Source: Siphonodentalium dalli
Taxonomy: Eukaryota; Mollusca; Scaphopoda; Gadilida; Siphonodentaliidae
NCBI GenBank assembly: GCA_032622095.1
Contig: CP136064.1
Location: forward strand, 134,737,129-134,801,128
Direction of reading: 5' to 3'
Length of the DNA: 64,000 nt
Both the position numbers and the translations under genes were made by a program. The notes under the pieces were generated by a model. The model did not search any database. It worked only from the letters and a program-made list of their open reading frames with translations, and was not told the origin of the DNA. Every line of letters begins with the position of its first letter. Position 1 is the first letter of the stretch. Positions 21,994 through 32,272 of this stretch are shown here, in pieces.

Positions 21994-23445
21994 TCATATA
22001 TTATAAAATTTGCAAGCAGTTACAGCAGTTTTGTTCAGCACAGTCTGCGAAGAAAGGCCCTTAATATTGGCTACAAACTCAGCCACCTTGGGAATGTCCA
22101 GGGGAGAAGAATGCATTGATCCAGGAACAGCCAGATATGGGGAATCAGTTTCTAGCACTATTTGATCTAGACTGAGGGATAAAATGCTTTCTGTAATATT
22201 TTGTAATAATTGGCTGTGACTGTCAGTTTTCTTAAAAATAATAGGTGAAATGCCAAACACTGTATTAGGAAAATATGACAGCCATCTAACTGATTCTCCC
22301 ATAGTTCCAGCAAAACAATGAACATGAATTTTGTGTGTTGGGTGGAGAGATTCTGAAAATATTCTAAAGCTTCTGTCCTGGAGCACGGCATTACCCCTCG
22401 AATGAAGCACAACTGGAAGATTGTGTTTCTGTGCAAGAAAAAGCTGAGCTCTTAATATGTGCTCTTGTTTTCTTGCAACAGACTCACAATCTCCCATTGT
22501 GTCATCCAAACCACATTCCTCAACAGCAACAACTCTGCCTCTAACCAAATTATCCAGGAACAAAGAGAGCATGCCTATATAGTATTGTAATGTCTCCAAG
22601 CTCTCCCAGCAGGCAACTTTTGGATGAATGCCAAAAGTGAAGTAAACTTTTCTAAGTTTACTGCTTGAGCAATATAAAGAAAGCTCATCTTTAGAAGGCC
22701 ACGACTTTGCCCAACAAAAATTGCTGACAGCAGCTTTCAGCACTCCACATGGATGCATCACATTGAGATCAAGACCAGCTAACCCAGTCCTTTTCTCTAT
22801 GATGTCCATGTGGAAATGTGCATCTACAAAGCATGCTCCCTCCGGTTTCAAAGCCATGATAATTGCTCTATCATTAACATTTAACAGTGCCATGATCATT
22901 AAGAAATAATTTGGATGGCATAATGAGCTCAGTCTAGTGGGTGGATAAAAACTACGAGTCTTGTTGAGTACATCCAAACCACTGACTCTGTCAAACTCAT
23001 CCATAAAATTACACATAGTTGCCGACAGACTGAGTTGGTTGAGCTCCAGTTTTCTCTCTGAGCAGATCTGTAGCAGGTAATCTGCATTATCACAATTTAG
23101 GAACTTGATAACACGATTGAACAAATTGATCATTGATATTGCCCAAGTTGTGGAATGTACATTAGAATTAAATGCACTATCAATAATTTCACTATGAAAT
23201 GAATTCTTATGGGCCTGAAATATTGATATCTGATTGAATTGCTGACGACAAATCCACCAAGCCGATTCTGCCCCATAAAACCAAGGCGAATGTCGCCATA
23301 GTATGTGACGATGCATGTGACTGAAGCGGTTCACACATATGGGGCATAATCGGCTCTTTTTGGTATTTGACGTAGCCCCAATATCTGACGGAAATGTGAT
23401 TGGTACAACATCCTCTTCAGTATAATCCGGAATGAATTCCTCCAT
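21994..23445 (-). CDS. TatD-type metal-dependent nuclease with N-terminal zinc fingers
   Basis: An intact intronless ORF of 483 residues. The C-terminal 280 residues carry the TatD/TATDN signature in order: DAHFHMD (HxH, 210-212), GIHP (272-275), VAVEECGLD (Glu309/310), VLHSRG (His348), HCFAG (376-380) and LETDSPYL (Asp434). These are the metal ligands of the amidohydrolase-type TatD nucleases, so activity is plausible. Residues 33-84 contain CPIC, HRHILWRH and a following C-x19-H-type pair that look like two degenerate C2H2 fingers, suggesting nucleic-acid binding. The middle (85-200) is unassigned. The family is expanded in bivalves as I recall, and the single-exon form beside MITEs suggests a retrocopy or mobile-element gene. 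The first ATG after an upstream stop is taken as the start. Confidence 0.85.
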   Translation of the reverse strand: MEEFIPDYTEEDVVPITFPSDIGATSNTKKSRLCPICVNRFSHMHRHILWRHSPWFYGAESAWWICRQQFNQISIFQAHKNSFHSEIIDSAFNSNVHSTTWAISMINLFNRVIKFLNCDNADYLLQICSERKLELNQLSLSATMCNFMDEFDRVSGLDVLNKTRSFYPPTRLSSLCHPNYFLMIMALLNVNDRAIIMALKPEGACFVDAHFHMDIIEKRTGLAGLDLNVMHPCGVLKAAVSNFCWAKSWPSKDELSLYCSSSKLRKVYFTFGIHPKVACWESLETLQYYIGMLSLFLDNLVRGRVVAVEECGLDDTMGDCESVARKQEHILRAQLFLAQKHNLPVVLHSRGNAVLQDRSFRIFSESLHPTHKIHVHCFAGTMGESVRWLSYFPNTVFGISPIIFKKTDSHSQLLQNITESILSLSLDQIVLETDSPYLAVPGSMHSSPLDIPKVAEFVANIKGLSSQTVLNKTAVTACKFYNI

Positions 23446-23535
23446 TTTAAGATTACAGCCTATGCTGGAAATTAAGTGTCAAAACTCACTTGTATAATGG
23501 AGCTATAAGAGAAAAAGGCGGAGCAATGTTATCAT

Positions 23536-23919
23536 ATTTCAAATTTTCACTGTGGGGATACTCAGTATGCCAGCACCCAATGCAAATGTATATCTGATCA
23601 ACACTCCACAAAATGAAAAGACAATGGACGAAAAGTGATGCGATCTGTGATGTGATCCGATAAGGCTGAAAACTTTTTTTTAAGGTATGGCAATGGTTAA
23701 TTAAGATAGTATTTCATGTCATCCATGATTCTGAGAATTAAATGCAAATTACGTTGATCTGTTATTCTTCATAGATTTCTGATTGTACTTGTAACTTGTA
23801 TAGTAAATTGTATACTATAGTATTGACACTAAACACAATTTTAATTAACCATAGCCTATGCTCAAAAACTTCACTTGATTGATGGTCAACTGAGTATCCC
23901 CACAGTGAAAATTTGAAAT
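23536..23919. mobile_element. MITE-like element with perfect 31-bp inverted ends
   Basis: The ends at 23536-23566 and 23889-23919 are perfect complements over 31 bp, containing TTTTCACTGTGGGGATACTC. The interior of about 320 bp is non-coding and AT-rich. It lies just upstream of the TatD-like ORF (which reads away from it), so it could affect its promoter; no evidence for that is visible. Confidence 0.75.
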
Positions 23920-24415
23920 GGGTGTATGGTCAGCTGCTATTTGGCTAGAACCTTGCAGCACAGTGCGAATGCTTTAATTAATAAATATTGATGCCAGTCC
24001 ATTCTCTTTCAATTTATTTTATGAAACACTTGGGAAAAATCTGCATGCAAAGAAGCCCTGCTGGCTAGAGAGACGTTAAATCAAAAGGGAGGTGTGAACA
24101 AGTATCAATAACATCATAATTTGCTCGGAAATGGTGGCAATATCTCAATTCAAAGTGAATATTCTTTGTTGTCTATTAAATTAGCATTTTTTTTACACGG
24201 GTGTATGTGTTATAAAACAAAGGTACCTCCAATTATCAGATAAACAAAATAACCTTGCCACGATTGTGTGGAGTAAAAAAATGCAATGTTTGTCAGGCAC
24301 GATACTAGTTTCTTACCACCATTTACTACCAAATTACATGTATGACATAGGATTCCGTCTGTTGGTTGATGGTAAATAATAATAATAATAAGCAAATTAA
24401 ATGTCAGTAACATTA
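23920..24415. other. No gene recognised
   Basis: AT-rich, with a short (AAT)n run near 24375. Nothing else seen. Confidence 0.4.
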
Positions 24416-24497
24416 ACCCTGTGCCAGTGCATTCTCTTATATATCCGCGCTCCCCATTGGAAACTCGCATATATAAGAGAATGCACTGGTTTACACA
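24416..24497. repeat. Short palindrome (MITE remnant)
   Basis: CCAGTGCATTCTCTTATATA (from 24424) pairs perfectly with TATATAAGAGAATGCACTGG (to 24489) around a loop of about 25 bp. A lone arm (AAAAGAGAATGCACTGGTAC) occurs near 44530, so it is a dispersed family. Confidence 0.7.
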
Positions 24498-25150
24498 GTC
24501 ACATGGAAGGGTTACAGATGCTCTGTCCGATTTGACACATGGAGGGCATAATTAAATCAGACTCATGACCTCATTAACAGGAGCTTTTGATGGTCAGATA
24601 TCGACCATCAAGATGAAGTTTTTTCACCACCTTTTGAATTTGTATCAGCTTAGTGAAAATTTCAATGGCCATCTCTTTTGTGTGTTTACTAGTAAACTTG
24701 GTGACTGTTTACTATTAATTTGGTGCCAAATCGGACAGGGCATCTTTAAACTGACTGGAAAAAGAACAATCTATGTACAGTTGCGAATCAAGATTTCAAA
24801 GACCAGCAAACCCAGTCCATAATATCTCAATTGCCCAATTCATAATCTCGATTTCACTTCTCTCATACAACAAGTATGAAAACTGACAAGGTCAAGGTGA
24901 CATCAAAGGTCTACAAATGGACTTTTGAACACTATGAAATGACTTTAGAAAATCACAACACAAGGGTATTTATAACTGCAAACTACATGTACCCCATTGC
25001 AACTAGCTGGACTCCTGGAGCAGTGTTCATGCAGGTATTGTGCATCTGATATAATGGCTGTAATTTACTATTTGCAGATTTATAATAACAGAAAGGAGCC
25101 AATTTGCAAATGCACTTTCTTTCTTCTACTGGGTATTTTTTTTTTTAAAT
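24498..25150. other. No gene recognised
   Basis: AT-rich stretch. Short words such as AAGACCAGCAAACCCAGTCC (near 24798) recur at 28100 and 28340. No supported gene. Confidence 0.4.
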
Positions 25151-25272
25151 GGATGTTGATTTTAACACTTGCGAACTAAGGAGTATCGATGCAAGTGTCT
25201 GATATTTTATTGAAAATGTCAGACCAATTGCGTCCATGCTCCATGGAAAGTGCTCACAAAATTAACAACCAT
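25151..25272. mobile_element. Palindromic MITE (ATGGATGTTGATTT family), diverged copy
   Basis: Begins AAATGGATGTTGATTTTAAC and ends AAAATTAACAACCATTT, with internal GTCTGA and TGTCAGACCAATTGCGTCCA. It matches the cleaner copy at 37070-37220 block for block. Confidence 0.6.
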
Positions 25273-25631
25273 TTCTAATATGGTATTTACTCTGAAGCCA
25301 GCAGATTGAAATTAAGAGAAATATTTACCCTTTATCAGCAATATTATGGTAGAGCGTTAAAAGTTGCATGAATATATAGTAGAATTATTAGTTACTCAAC
25401 TCAAGAGTAACCTCCCAGCACATCATGCACAAGATACATGCCCGAACATTGCTCAAGACCTATGTGCATATTGGAAGTGGAAAGATAACTGATCTTTGTG
25501 CTGTTACGTCAAGAAAGCCAATGACTTTTCAGACGGTCACCTGATATAAGAGACCTGATAATAGGCTGATATAAGAGACTGGTTTGTTAACAGGGCCGGG
25601 TGATTTTTAACGAAGCAGGAACTGTCCTCTC

Positions 25632-25862
25632 GAGTGCCTAATAGTGGTACATGTACATTTATTAATTTTTGCTTTCCACTCAATTGTCAGTTATGAACTG
25701 CTCAAGAATAGAAGTATACTGCAGTTGAAATTGATGGAGACAGTCCATTATATCTTTATTTTGGCTGTAAAATAAATTAAATTAGGTCTAGCCAATATCT
25801 GTACTGCTTTATAGATGTACATTTATAATTATTATTCCGACCTGTACGACTATTAGGCACTC
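25632..25862. mobile_element. Palindromic MITE (GAGTGCCTAATA family)
   Basis: Left end GAGTGCCTAATAGTGGTACA pairs with right end TGTACGACTATTAGGCACTC. A half copy with GAGTGCCTAATAAACATACA is at about 27082-27180. Non-coding interior. Confidence 0.55.
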
Positions 25863-26208
25863 CAGAGTATAAGGATAACAAGGCCAGTTAATTAAAATTC
25901 GGTTTATTGTCAATCAATATTTTGAAAAACTGATGCGTAACATGTTGATTTATTATAAATAATAGTTTTTTAATTAAACTCAGCATATCATAGCATATGG
26001 CTTTTGATTGCGTGAAATGAAATAATTAAAGCCAACGCATACGTTTTGGGAAAAAATGGGATATGACAATTGACGCTAAACAGACTTTCAAATAACCTAA
26101 AGATAGCCTTAAATAGTAATATAACGTTTAACCTATACCTTTAACCATAGACTCAATACTGGCATGGACTCAATCACAATCATCAAAACGTTCAACCTAT
26201 ACCTTTAA
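25863..26208. other. No gene recognised
   Basis: AT-rich. The phrase TATACCTTTAACC-ATAGACTCAAT repeats near 26135 and 26200, then again beyond the following element at 26420-26475, so the piggyBac-type MITE sits inside a small direct-repeat series. Confidence 0.45.
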
Positions 26209-26416
26209 CCCTTTCAGTGCCAAGTCCGATTTTTGTATCAACCCATATTTCCTTGATCATTTTTCAAATTTATTGTTTATAGTAATGTGGTACATTGATG
26301 GAAAGAGCGCAAAGAGCTCTTTCCATCAATGTATCACATTATTATAATCAATAAATTTGAAAAATGATCAACGAAATATGGGTTGATACAAAAATCAGCC
26401 ATTGGCACTGAAAGGG
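26209..26416. mobile_element. piggyBac-type MITE with TTAA target duplication
   Basis: A 208-bp palindrome with termini CCCTTTCAGTGCCAA / TTGGCACTGAAAGGG, flanked on both sides by TTAA (26205-26208 and 26417-26420). The arms stay paired for nearly 95 bp each. A TTAA duplication with CCC at the tip is the hallmark of piggyBac-type elements. No coding capacity; it would need a transposase from elsewhere. Confidence 0.9.
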
Positions 26417-26420
26417 TTAA

Positions 26421-27814
26421 CCATAGACTCAATCACACAATCATCAAAAAGTTCAGACTATAACCTTTAACCCTTTGAACCCTGACATCTTGAACGTTAA
26501 ATGACCCCAACCCGAGCCGCCTGATGTTATATAGTGTTCCGACAAGGTAACTCATAAAGCTCTTAATTGGGACGTATATACATGTATACACGCTCAACTA
26601 TACGGAAATCTACTATGCTAACTGAACAAGTGTGCGGTGAGATATGTCACAATGTATTTCAACGACAGTCTATTCCACGTACAATATACATGTACATGTA
26701 TATAGATATAATGCGGCTTCCTTTGGTCGCGCTATATATTTATAAGAAATTCTTACACTTTGCCCACAATAGAAGGCGTTTCTCCAAATGCACCTGTGTG
26801 CTTGCGCAAAGAAACAGATTTGGGCTTTGATCGCGAAATATTTCCCCTTTTCCGACGATAAAAAGCGCGGGGGGTTTTTCACGAAAAAGGCATCTGCGCG
26901 AAGAAACAAACCCTGTCAGCATTTTGTCGATTAAGTCACGTGGGTAAACATGTGACACCTGTGTGCAAAGTAGAAGTACAACAAGTTGATATGTGCGTTT
27001 ATTGAGGTGTAATTTCGTGTCAAATATCGTCTGATTTCCGGACTGGTATTCCGGTCTCTCAGGATATAGGAATATACTCTTGAGTGCCTAATAAACATAC
27101 ATGTACGATTATTAAAATCGAGGTAAAATTCCCACCTGTACGATCGTTATTTGGTCCTGTACGTTTATTAAATTAACCAAAAGAAATAATTCACCAATCT
27201 TAAATTGTGTTATTCATAGATAAATGAACTCTGATTGTTGACAGTGATCAGCACAATGTAGATTCACAGACCTGGCTATCCATCGAAACTATTTCTGTCA
27301 CATGGCATCAGTAAACCAGTCAGATGTACCTATACCTTTAACCATAGACAGGCTTTCCGCCAGGTTTTGTATCCGCCAAGGGGAAAATGCAGTCAATGTT
27401 TTCAATGTCGTGGACCTTAAATTAGTACTGTCAAAACAAAATTGAGAAGTAAACATCTTTATACCTTTATACATATGGAATATGTCCTGCTGTATGACAG
27501 AAAGGGAAAAATTGGCTGGGTGAATTATGAGTGATCAGGTGAAAATATTAAATTTTTCACATTAGATAGCATGTGTCTATGGATTATGAAATTGTTAGAA
27601 GGGTTAATATTTTTAAGCAAATCACAATACAGGTCAGTGCTACTAAGAATTAATCCCAGCAGCATTGAAATCGTGCACATATTAGGATTAGCATACTGAT
27701 GATCCATTGCCACCCAACAAGGTACGCCCTTAACATGCAGTGCAAGACAAATGTGACCCAGCTCCTATGTCTTAAAGAGAGAACAGCTAACCATGTATCA
27801 TTCACGCCCGGTGA
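26421..27814. other. No gene recognised
   Basis: Contains the half copy of the GAGTGCCTAATA repeat (27082-27180) and several TACATGTA words typical of this genome. The open frames around 26567-26958 lie on both strands with no family signature. Confidence 0.4.
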
Positions 27815-27950
27815 AACAAAAAGTTCCCTTAACTGAAAGAGGCATGCCTGGTATCCCTCAGTGGTCTCCCATCCAAGCAGAAACCAAGCTCCCCGTTGCT
27901 TAACTTCGGTGATCTAGCGAGAACCGGATCACAACGAGATATCGCCCCTC
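27815..27950 (-). repeat. 5S rRNA-derived sequence (SINE3-type head or 5S pseudogene)
   Basis: Read on the minus strand, 27940-27841 follows 5S rRNA: CCGGTTCTCG, GATCACCGAAGTTAAGCAAC (the internal promoter A-box region), then CTTGGATGGGAGACC and GATACCAGG. About 95-100 nt align, with clear mismatches in the middle (GGGGAGCTTGGTTTCTG). A TTTTT run follows at about 27820, a possible Pol III stop. The 5' twenty bases match poorly, so a working 5S gene is unlikely. The longer sequence downstream could be a SINE body. Confidence 0.75.
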
Positions 27951-28693
27951 TCAATTGGAAACATTTAGATAGAAAACATGATTTCGAGTTGAAACACTGC
28001 ATAGATGAAACTGCCTCTAATTGGCAATGGTTCTTCCTTTAATACTAGTTAGTAAGTACTACCAGGGTTCTTCCTTTAATTGAAATTTCATAATATATCA
28101 AGACCAGCAACCCCAGTCCTTAATATTTGAAATTCAAATCAGAACGCTTCATTTGAAGTGGTTCCAGGGTAGTAAACATATGACAATCAACATTTCATGT
28201 GGATCTTAAACCAGTTATCAGAATTATTTCATGTTCATTATGGAGGGACTGACTTGCAACTTCAGTGAACAAATGATTTCAAGTTGAAAGTCCATATATA
28301 TAAAACCCTGCATAAGAATACCAAATTTCATTATATATCAAGACCAATAACCCCCCAGTCCTTCATATAAATTGAAATTTTGAATCAGAACGCTTCAAGT
28401 GATTCATATATTAATTAAGAAGATGTATTGAAGATAGTAGAAGACTGGTTTAGCTTTGTTAAACTTTTCCAATGCCAGAGCCAACATGATTGCGAGTCTA
28501 TTTTGTGTCAAATGTTCAAAAGAAAAAAAGTCAAACATGTATATGGTTAGGTGGAAACTTTCAACACTGGCTTTCTAATTAAGTAAGATTTTATACCAAG
28601 TCAGGTCGGCTCAGGAATTGAAAAAGTTTAAGTAAAGTTGACAGACGAAGGGAAAGTAGTGAGTTTAGCTCTGTGATCCCAAGTAAACTGAGA
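27951..28693 (+). repeat. Spacer with two ~230-bp spaced direct repeats
   Basis: ATATATCAAGACCAGCAACC and the following CAGTCCTTAATAT, AATCAGAACGCTTCA blocks (28094-28165) recur at 28330-28400, with AATGATTTCAAGTTGAAA-type words before each. No gene is visible. Confidence 0.5.
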
Positions 28694-29107
28694 CCATGGT
28701 TAATTAAATCTATGTTTAGCTTCAATGGCCACATTTTCTTTTGATTAATTATTGGCACATTCTTCAATATATAACTTAATATAAGTAAATTAAAAAATGT
28801 GGAAGTCGCTAAACATAAATTTAATCAGTCCTCCCTCTTGTTGAAATATTATATGGTAATTGTTGATTCAATATTTAAATATTTGATGGTATGTTTAGAA
28901 CTGTTCTCATCTCAGTTAAATTATGGGTATGTGAAAGTGTAACTAGACATCTACAGGTCTATCTCATAATGACATTGTATGAGAAAAGCCCAAATTACGA
29001 TTGTATTACGGGCACAATTAAACAGGTCTGTATTCTTAATTGCGAGAGCAAAAACCTACTCTTGCTGTGTTTTCCTCATGGAAAGGACTGAATTTAATTA
29101 ACCATGG
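28694..29107. mobile_element. MITE-like unit with inverted ends
   Basis: CCATGGTTAATTAAAT (28694-28709) is matched by ATTTAATTAACCATGG (29092-29107). A second inverted pair lies inside (CTATGTTTAGCTTC / GTCGCTAAACATAAAT, 28711-28825). It abuts the 3' end of the transposase-like ORF by 12 bp. Confidence 0.5.
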
Positions 29108-29119
29108 CTTCAGAATACT

Positions 29120-30775
29120 TTAATGGAATCGTTTATGACGAATTTTGTCTGCTTCAGAAGCAAACAAATATTGACATTTAGAGCACCTAAGAGTCACGTC
29201 TTTCAGAAGTGATGGCAAATGACAATCCACCATTACAGGTGGCTTTTTAACTCTGTCTATAAAAGACACATAATGGGTTCCATCAGTCGGATCTGGTATT
29301 GGGGATGGAAGACCTTTGTGTTTTGTGAGCAGTCTAAATGCTTCACCTTTGACACGGACAGTACAACACTTTCTGTCAGAACACTTGACAAAAGACAAAA
29401 CTCTTCTGCCTTTAGTCAAGTGATCTAACAGGAATCTAAGCTCATCCATAAGATGGCGATTCTCTGGTTTAACCAATTTGGCACCGTGCCCTTTCAAAAT
29501 GTCATGAACTCTATTGTACTCATCATATGGATTACTATTTTCCAAACAACCTTGTTTGGAGACAGTTATTTCATAACCATCCCAAATTTTGCCATGCCAG
29601 TATGAGGATATAACATCCATCGCATCATCAAATAGGCGGGCCTCTTTGATGCTACATTCCTCCGCCGTAATATTCTGTAAAGAGGGAGGTTTTGATTCGT
29701 CGGGTAAACACCCAGGTACCCTGACACCTGTTAACAAATTGGACATATATGCCCAGGCATGTTCAACCATATTCCTTCTTGAAAAACCTGGGCAATATGG
29801 TGTTGTGATGAGAGCATCAAGATCAGTTACTTTCCATAATCTCCCATAATACAAAATGTTAACAAGAGATAACGTGTCAAAATCTGGCCCACTATCACTT
29901 ATAATAGCTGCAATGGATTTACCATTCACAACATCTTTTTGGATGAGGGGGATCAGATCATTCACATGGCTTTCAATATTTACAGGGCTGAATTTTGTCA
30001 TTCTATTGATGATATGTAATGGGCCAGTCACATCAGAAATGTAATGAGGCCTATTCAAATCATCATTAACTATCTGACCTGGTGATTTGTTATTTAACTT
30101 TAAATAACCTGATGGTGTTATCAGATATCCTCTGTAAGGAAAGTCATGATCGTCATAATTTGGTTCATCATTTACATCAAAAAACCTGTTGAGCTGATGA
30201 TATCTTGACACAGCAAGGGGACCAACCTTGACCTTGTTCATATTGTCAGAGCTATATATAACAACATTGTTATTATACTTACCTGACAACTCTTTCACAT
30301 ATTTGACTCTAGCATTATAATAATGCTCATCAATAATTGGTAAAGACCTGTCGTTTCTTTTTGGTGGAACCCTTGCATTCACCTTACTTTTATAAAAAGT
30401 TTTAGCCCTATGCTTCTTATTTGGGGGGACCATCAATCGGTGAATAGTATGTTTTGAACAGCCAGCCTCTTTCAGCCCAGGAATGACCTCAAAACAATGA
30501 TTTAAAATATCCTTGAGGGCCACACCACAACTGCTCGCAACAGTCGACCGTCGCTTATGATCAGCATCATAGCTATTTTGCTTTATATAAAGCTCAACGA
30601 CATCAGGTAGTTGAGGGAATTGAGAAACCTTTGTTGGTCTACCAGTCCTCCCACCAGATACACTGATAGAGTCAGTGATCTGTGAATCAAAATCAAAATC
30701 ATCAGATTCAGAGAGCTCATCGAGCACAAAAGTGTTACATGAATCCTGACTGTTGTATGTTTCCACGTCTTCCAT
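29120..30775 (-). CDS. DDE-type transposase-like protein with C-terminal C2H2 finger
   Basis: An intact 551-residue ORF. Three acidic motifs are spaced as in DDE/RNase-H-like transposases of the Tc1/mariner-IS630 kind: Asp177 in YSSDNMNKVKVG, Asp294 in ISDSGPDFD, and Glu338 in NMVEHAWAYMSNLL, the last resembling the N-x-x-E-x-x-W motif of that group (44 residues between D2 and E). Residues 1-40 are acidic. Residues 100-140 are basic and may be a DNA-binding segment. The end, CSKC-x12-H-x3-H (about 532-551), is a C2H2 finger. No disabling change is seen, so activity is possible. Clear flanking terminal inverted repeats were not found, which leaves a domesticated gene as an alternative. Upstream on the minus strand, a GGTAAGT at about 30833 could be the donor of a 5' UTR intron. 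Confidence 0.7.
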   Translation of the reverse strand: MEDVETYNSQDSCNTFVLDELSESDDFDFDSQITDSISVSGGRTGRPTKVSQFPQLPDVVELYIKQNSYDADHKRRSTVASSCGVALKDILNHCFEVIPGLKEAGCSKHTIHRLMVPPNKKHRAKTFYKSKVNARVPPKRNDRSLPIIDEHYYNARVKYVKELSGKYNNNVVIYSSDNMNKVKVGPLAVSRYHQLNRFFDVNDEPNYDDHDFPYRGYLITPSGYLKLNNKSPGQIVNDDLNRPHYISDVTGPLHIINRMTKFSPVNIESHVNDLIPLIQKDVVNGKSIAAIISDSGPDFDTLSLVNILYYGRLWKVTDLDALITTPYCPGFSRRNMVEHAWAYMSNLLTGVRVPGCLPDESKPPSLQNITAEECSIKEARLFDDAMDVISSYWHGKIWDGYEITVSKQGCLENSNPYDEYNRVHDILKGHGAKLVKPENRHLMDELRFLLDHLTKGRRVLSFVKCSDRKCCTVRVKGEAFRLLTKHKGLPSPIPDPTDGTHYVSFIDRVKKPPVMVDCHLPSLLKDVTLRCSKCQYLFASEADKIRHKRFH

Positions 30776-30978
30776 TATATGAAATTGTATATAATATTTG
30801 TAAATACTAAAGAGTACTCTAACTTACCGTATATGGTATATATGTGGCACACTAGTAGTAGTAGTAGTACAGACAGTACAGTTCAGCAATATAAATTACC
30901 TGGAACAAAGTATGATTTTATAAATAAACAAGGACCATAACTCCGGTAAACAACATCCTACACATATCAATCGGGTTA
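30776..30978. other. Upstream region of the transposase-like ORF
   Basis: AT-rich with a short (AGT)n run at about 30851-30867. A possible minus-strand splice donor (ACG|GTAAGTT) is at about 30827-30834. No promoter element can be identified with confidence. Confidence 0.35.
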
Positions 30979-31836
30979 GGCCAAAAAAAAAAAAAAAAAA
31001 AAGATTGTATGTTTCCGATAACGAAGCAAAAAAATTGGGGTAGGTAGGAAAAAAAAAAAAAAATTATTTTGATATTTTTTATCCAGCTGCAGAAATATTG
31101 AATACCTCCACCAAAGTGACATAAAATGCCAACTTGTGTTGTGGGCAGAGAAGGATCCAGGGATGTTTTAATACCTGTTACAGGTTTGGGCGCCCAAACT
31201 ATGGAGACCCAAATGTCCCCAAATTCCAAGTGGATAGTATTTATTCAAGTTGGATTTTCCATATTTTCAAGGAATTTTTCTATAATTCAAACACATGTTA
31301 ATGCAAATCATCAACCTGCAGATGATATAGTCTATTATATAGAGCCTTTATTTGCACAATCAAGTGTCCAGTACTGAATTTTTTAATATCCAAATTTATA
31401 TGGGGACATACTCAAATACAGAACAGGTGTCCCCAAAAAATGTCTGGATCCATCCCTGGTTGTGGGGAAAGTTTATTGATAAACATAGTGGAAATATACA
31501 TTAAGATTGATGAAAGATCAAACTTACTTCATGCTCAAGTATGTTTTTTATTATTCATATACCACATTTTCATAAATTTGGCTATAAACTTGGCACGAAA
31601 TTGATGTCACTAACTTTTTATAAGAATTTTACCCATAATACCGCCATTATATGGTACTTGTATAATGTATTGTGATGACTACATCCCATTGTCTGGAGGT
31701 AGCCAGTACACCCAACCAAGCATGCCTGGTTTTTGGAAACAGTACTGCTGATCGTCGAACATATGTGGTGATAACCTTTATACATGTATATATACAGATA
31801 CACACCCACCATGTCTGTCGATAGTGTTCCTACCGG
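30979..31836 (+). repeat. Left arm of an inverted repeat, GGCC/TTA-ended, split by a hAT-type MITE
   Basis: Starting GGCCAAAAAAA after TTA (30976-30978), this arm is the diverged reverse complement of 35354-35889, which ends GGCC before TTA (35890-35892). Shared blocks include GTTTCCGATAACG, ATAAAATGCCAACT, GGCTATAAACTTGG, and CTGTCGATAGTGTTCC. With the MITE at 31146-31458 and one target duplication removed, both arms are about 536 bp. Whether they are two ends of one large element or two separate insertions is open; the outer flanks do not prove a single event. Confidence 0.65.
31146..31458. mobile_element. hAT-type MITE with exact 8-bp target duplication
   Basis: 313 bp with ends CAGAGAAGGATCCAG and CTGGATCCATCCCTG (complement CAGGGATGGATCCAG), flanked by GTTGTGGG at 31138-31145 and 31459-31466. 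The empty site is confirmed by the other inverted arm, which reads through (near 35735-35745) without the insert. CAGRG ends and an 8-bp duplication are typical of hAT elements. Non-coding. Confidence 0.9.
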
Positions 31837-32272
31837 TACTCTTGGGCTCCAAATAAAAGTGCAGACCCAAATAATAGTGCAGGGGGGAAATTCCATTGAA
31901 AGTTGATAACAGTGCAGACCCAAATAATAGCACAGAGGAAACTCTGAATAAAATATCAACTATAGTTAAAAAATTATTTTTATAGTGCATGTAGGTCAAG
32001 CATAGGAATCAACATAGTATGTGTCATGTGGTGTTTTATTCAATATTAAAATGTTCACTTGTATGCCATATACTTGAATATGTACATGCATAAAGTTATA
32101 AGCTCATCAATTTGGTATCAGAATTATATAGAAATCTTGAGTTTGTGCTGATTTCAATTTTCATAGCCTCGAAATTAATAAACTTGCAGACCCAAATAAG
32201 CACTGTGCAGGTGGGAAATTTACCCAAGAAAATAATAAATGTGCATGCATGTTTATTTGGAACCCAAGAGTA
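31837..32272. mobile_element. Element with ~20-bp inverted ends inserted at the arm
   Basis: TACTCTTGGGCTCCAAATAA pairs with TTATTTGGAACCCAAGAGTA. The phrase GCAGACCCAAATAA occurs three times inside. TGTTCC on both sides may be a target duplication. It interrupts the inverted arm that otherwise continues at about 32273. Confidence 0.6.

Noticed and set aside
27841-27940. A functional 5S rRNA gene
   Set aside because: The 5' portion and a central stretch depart strongly from 5S rRNA and no tandem 5S copies are near.
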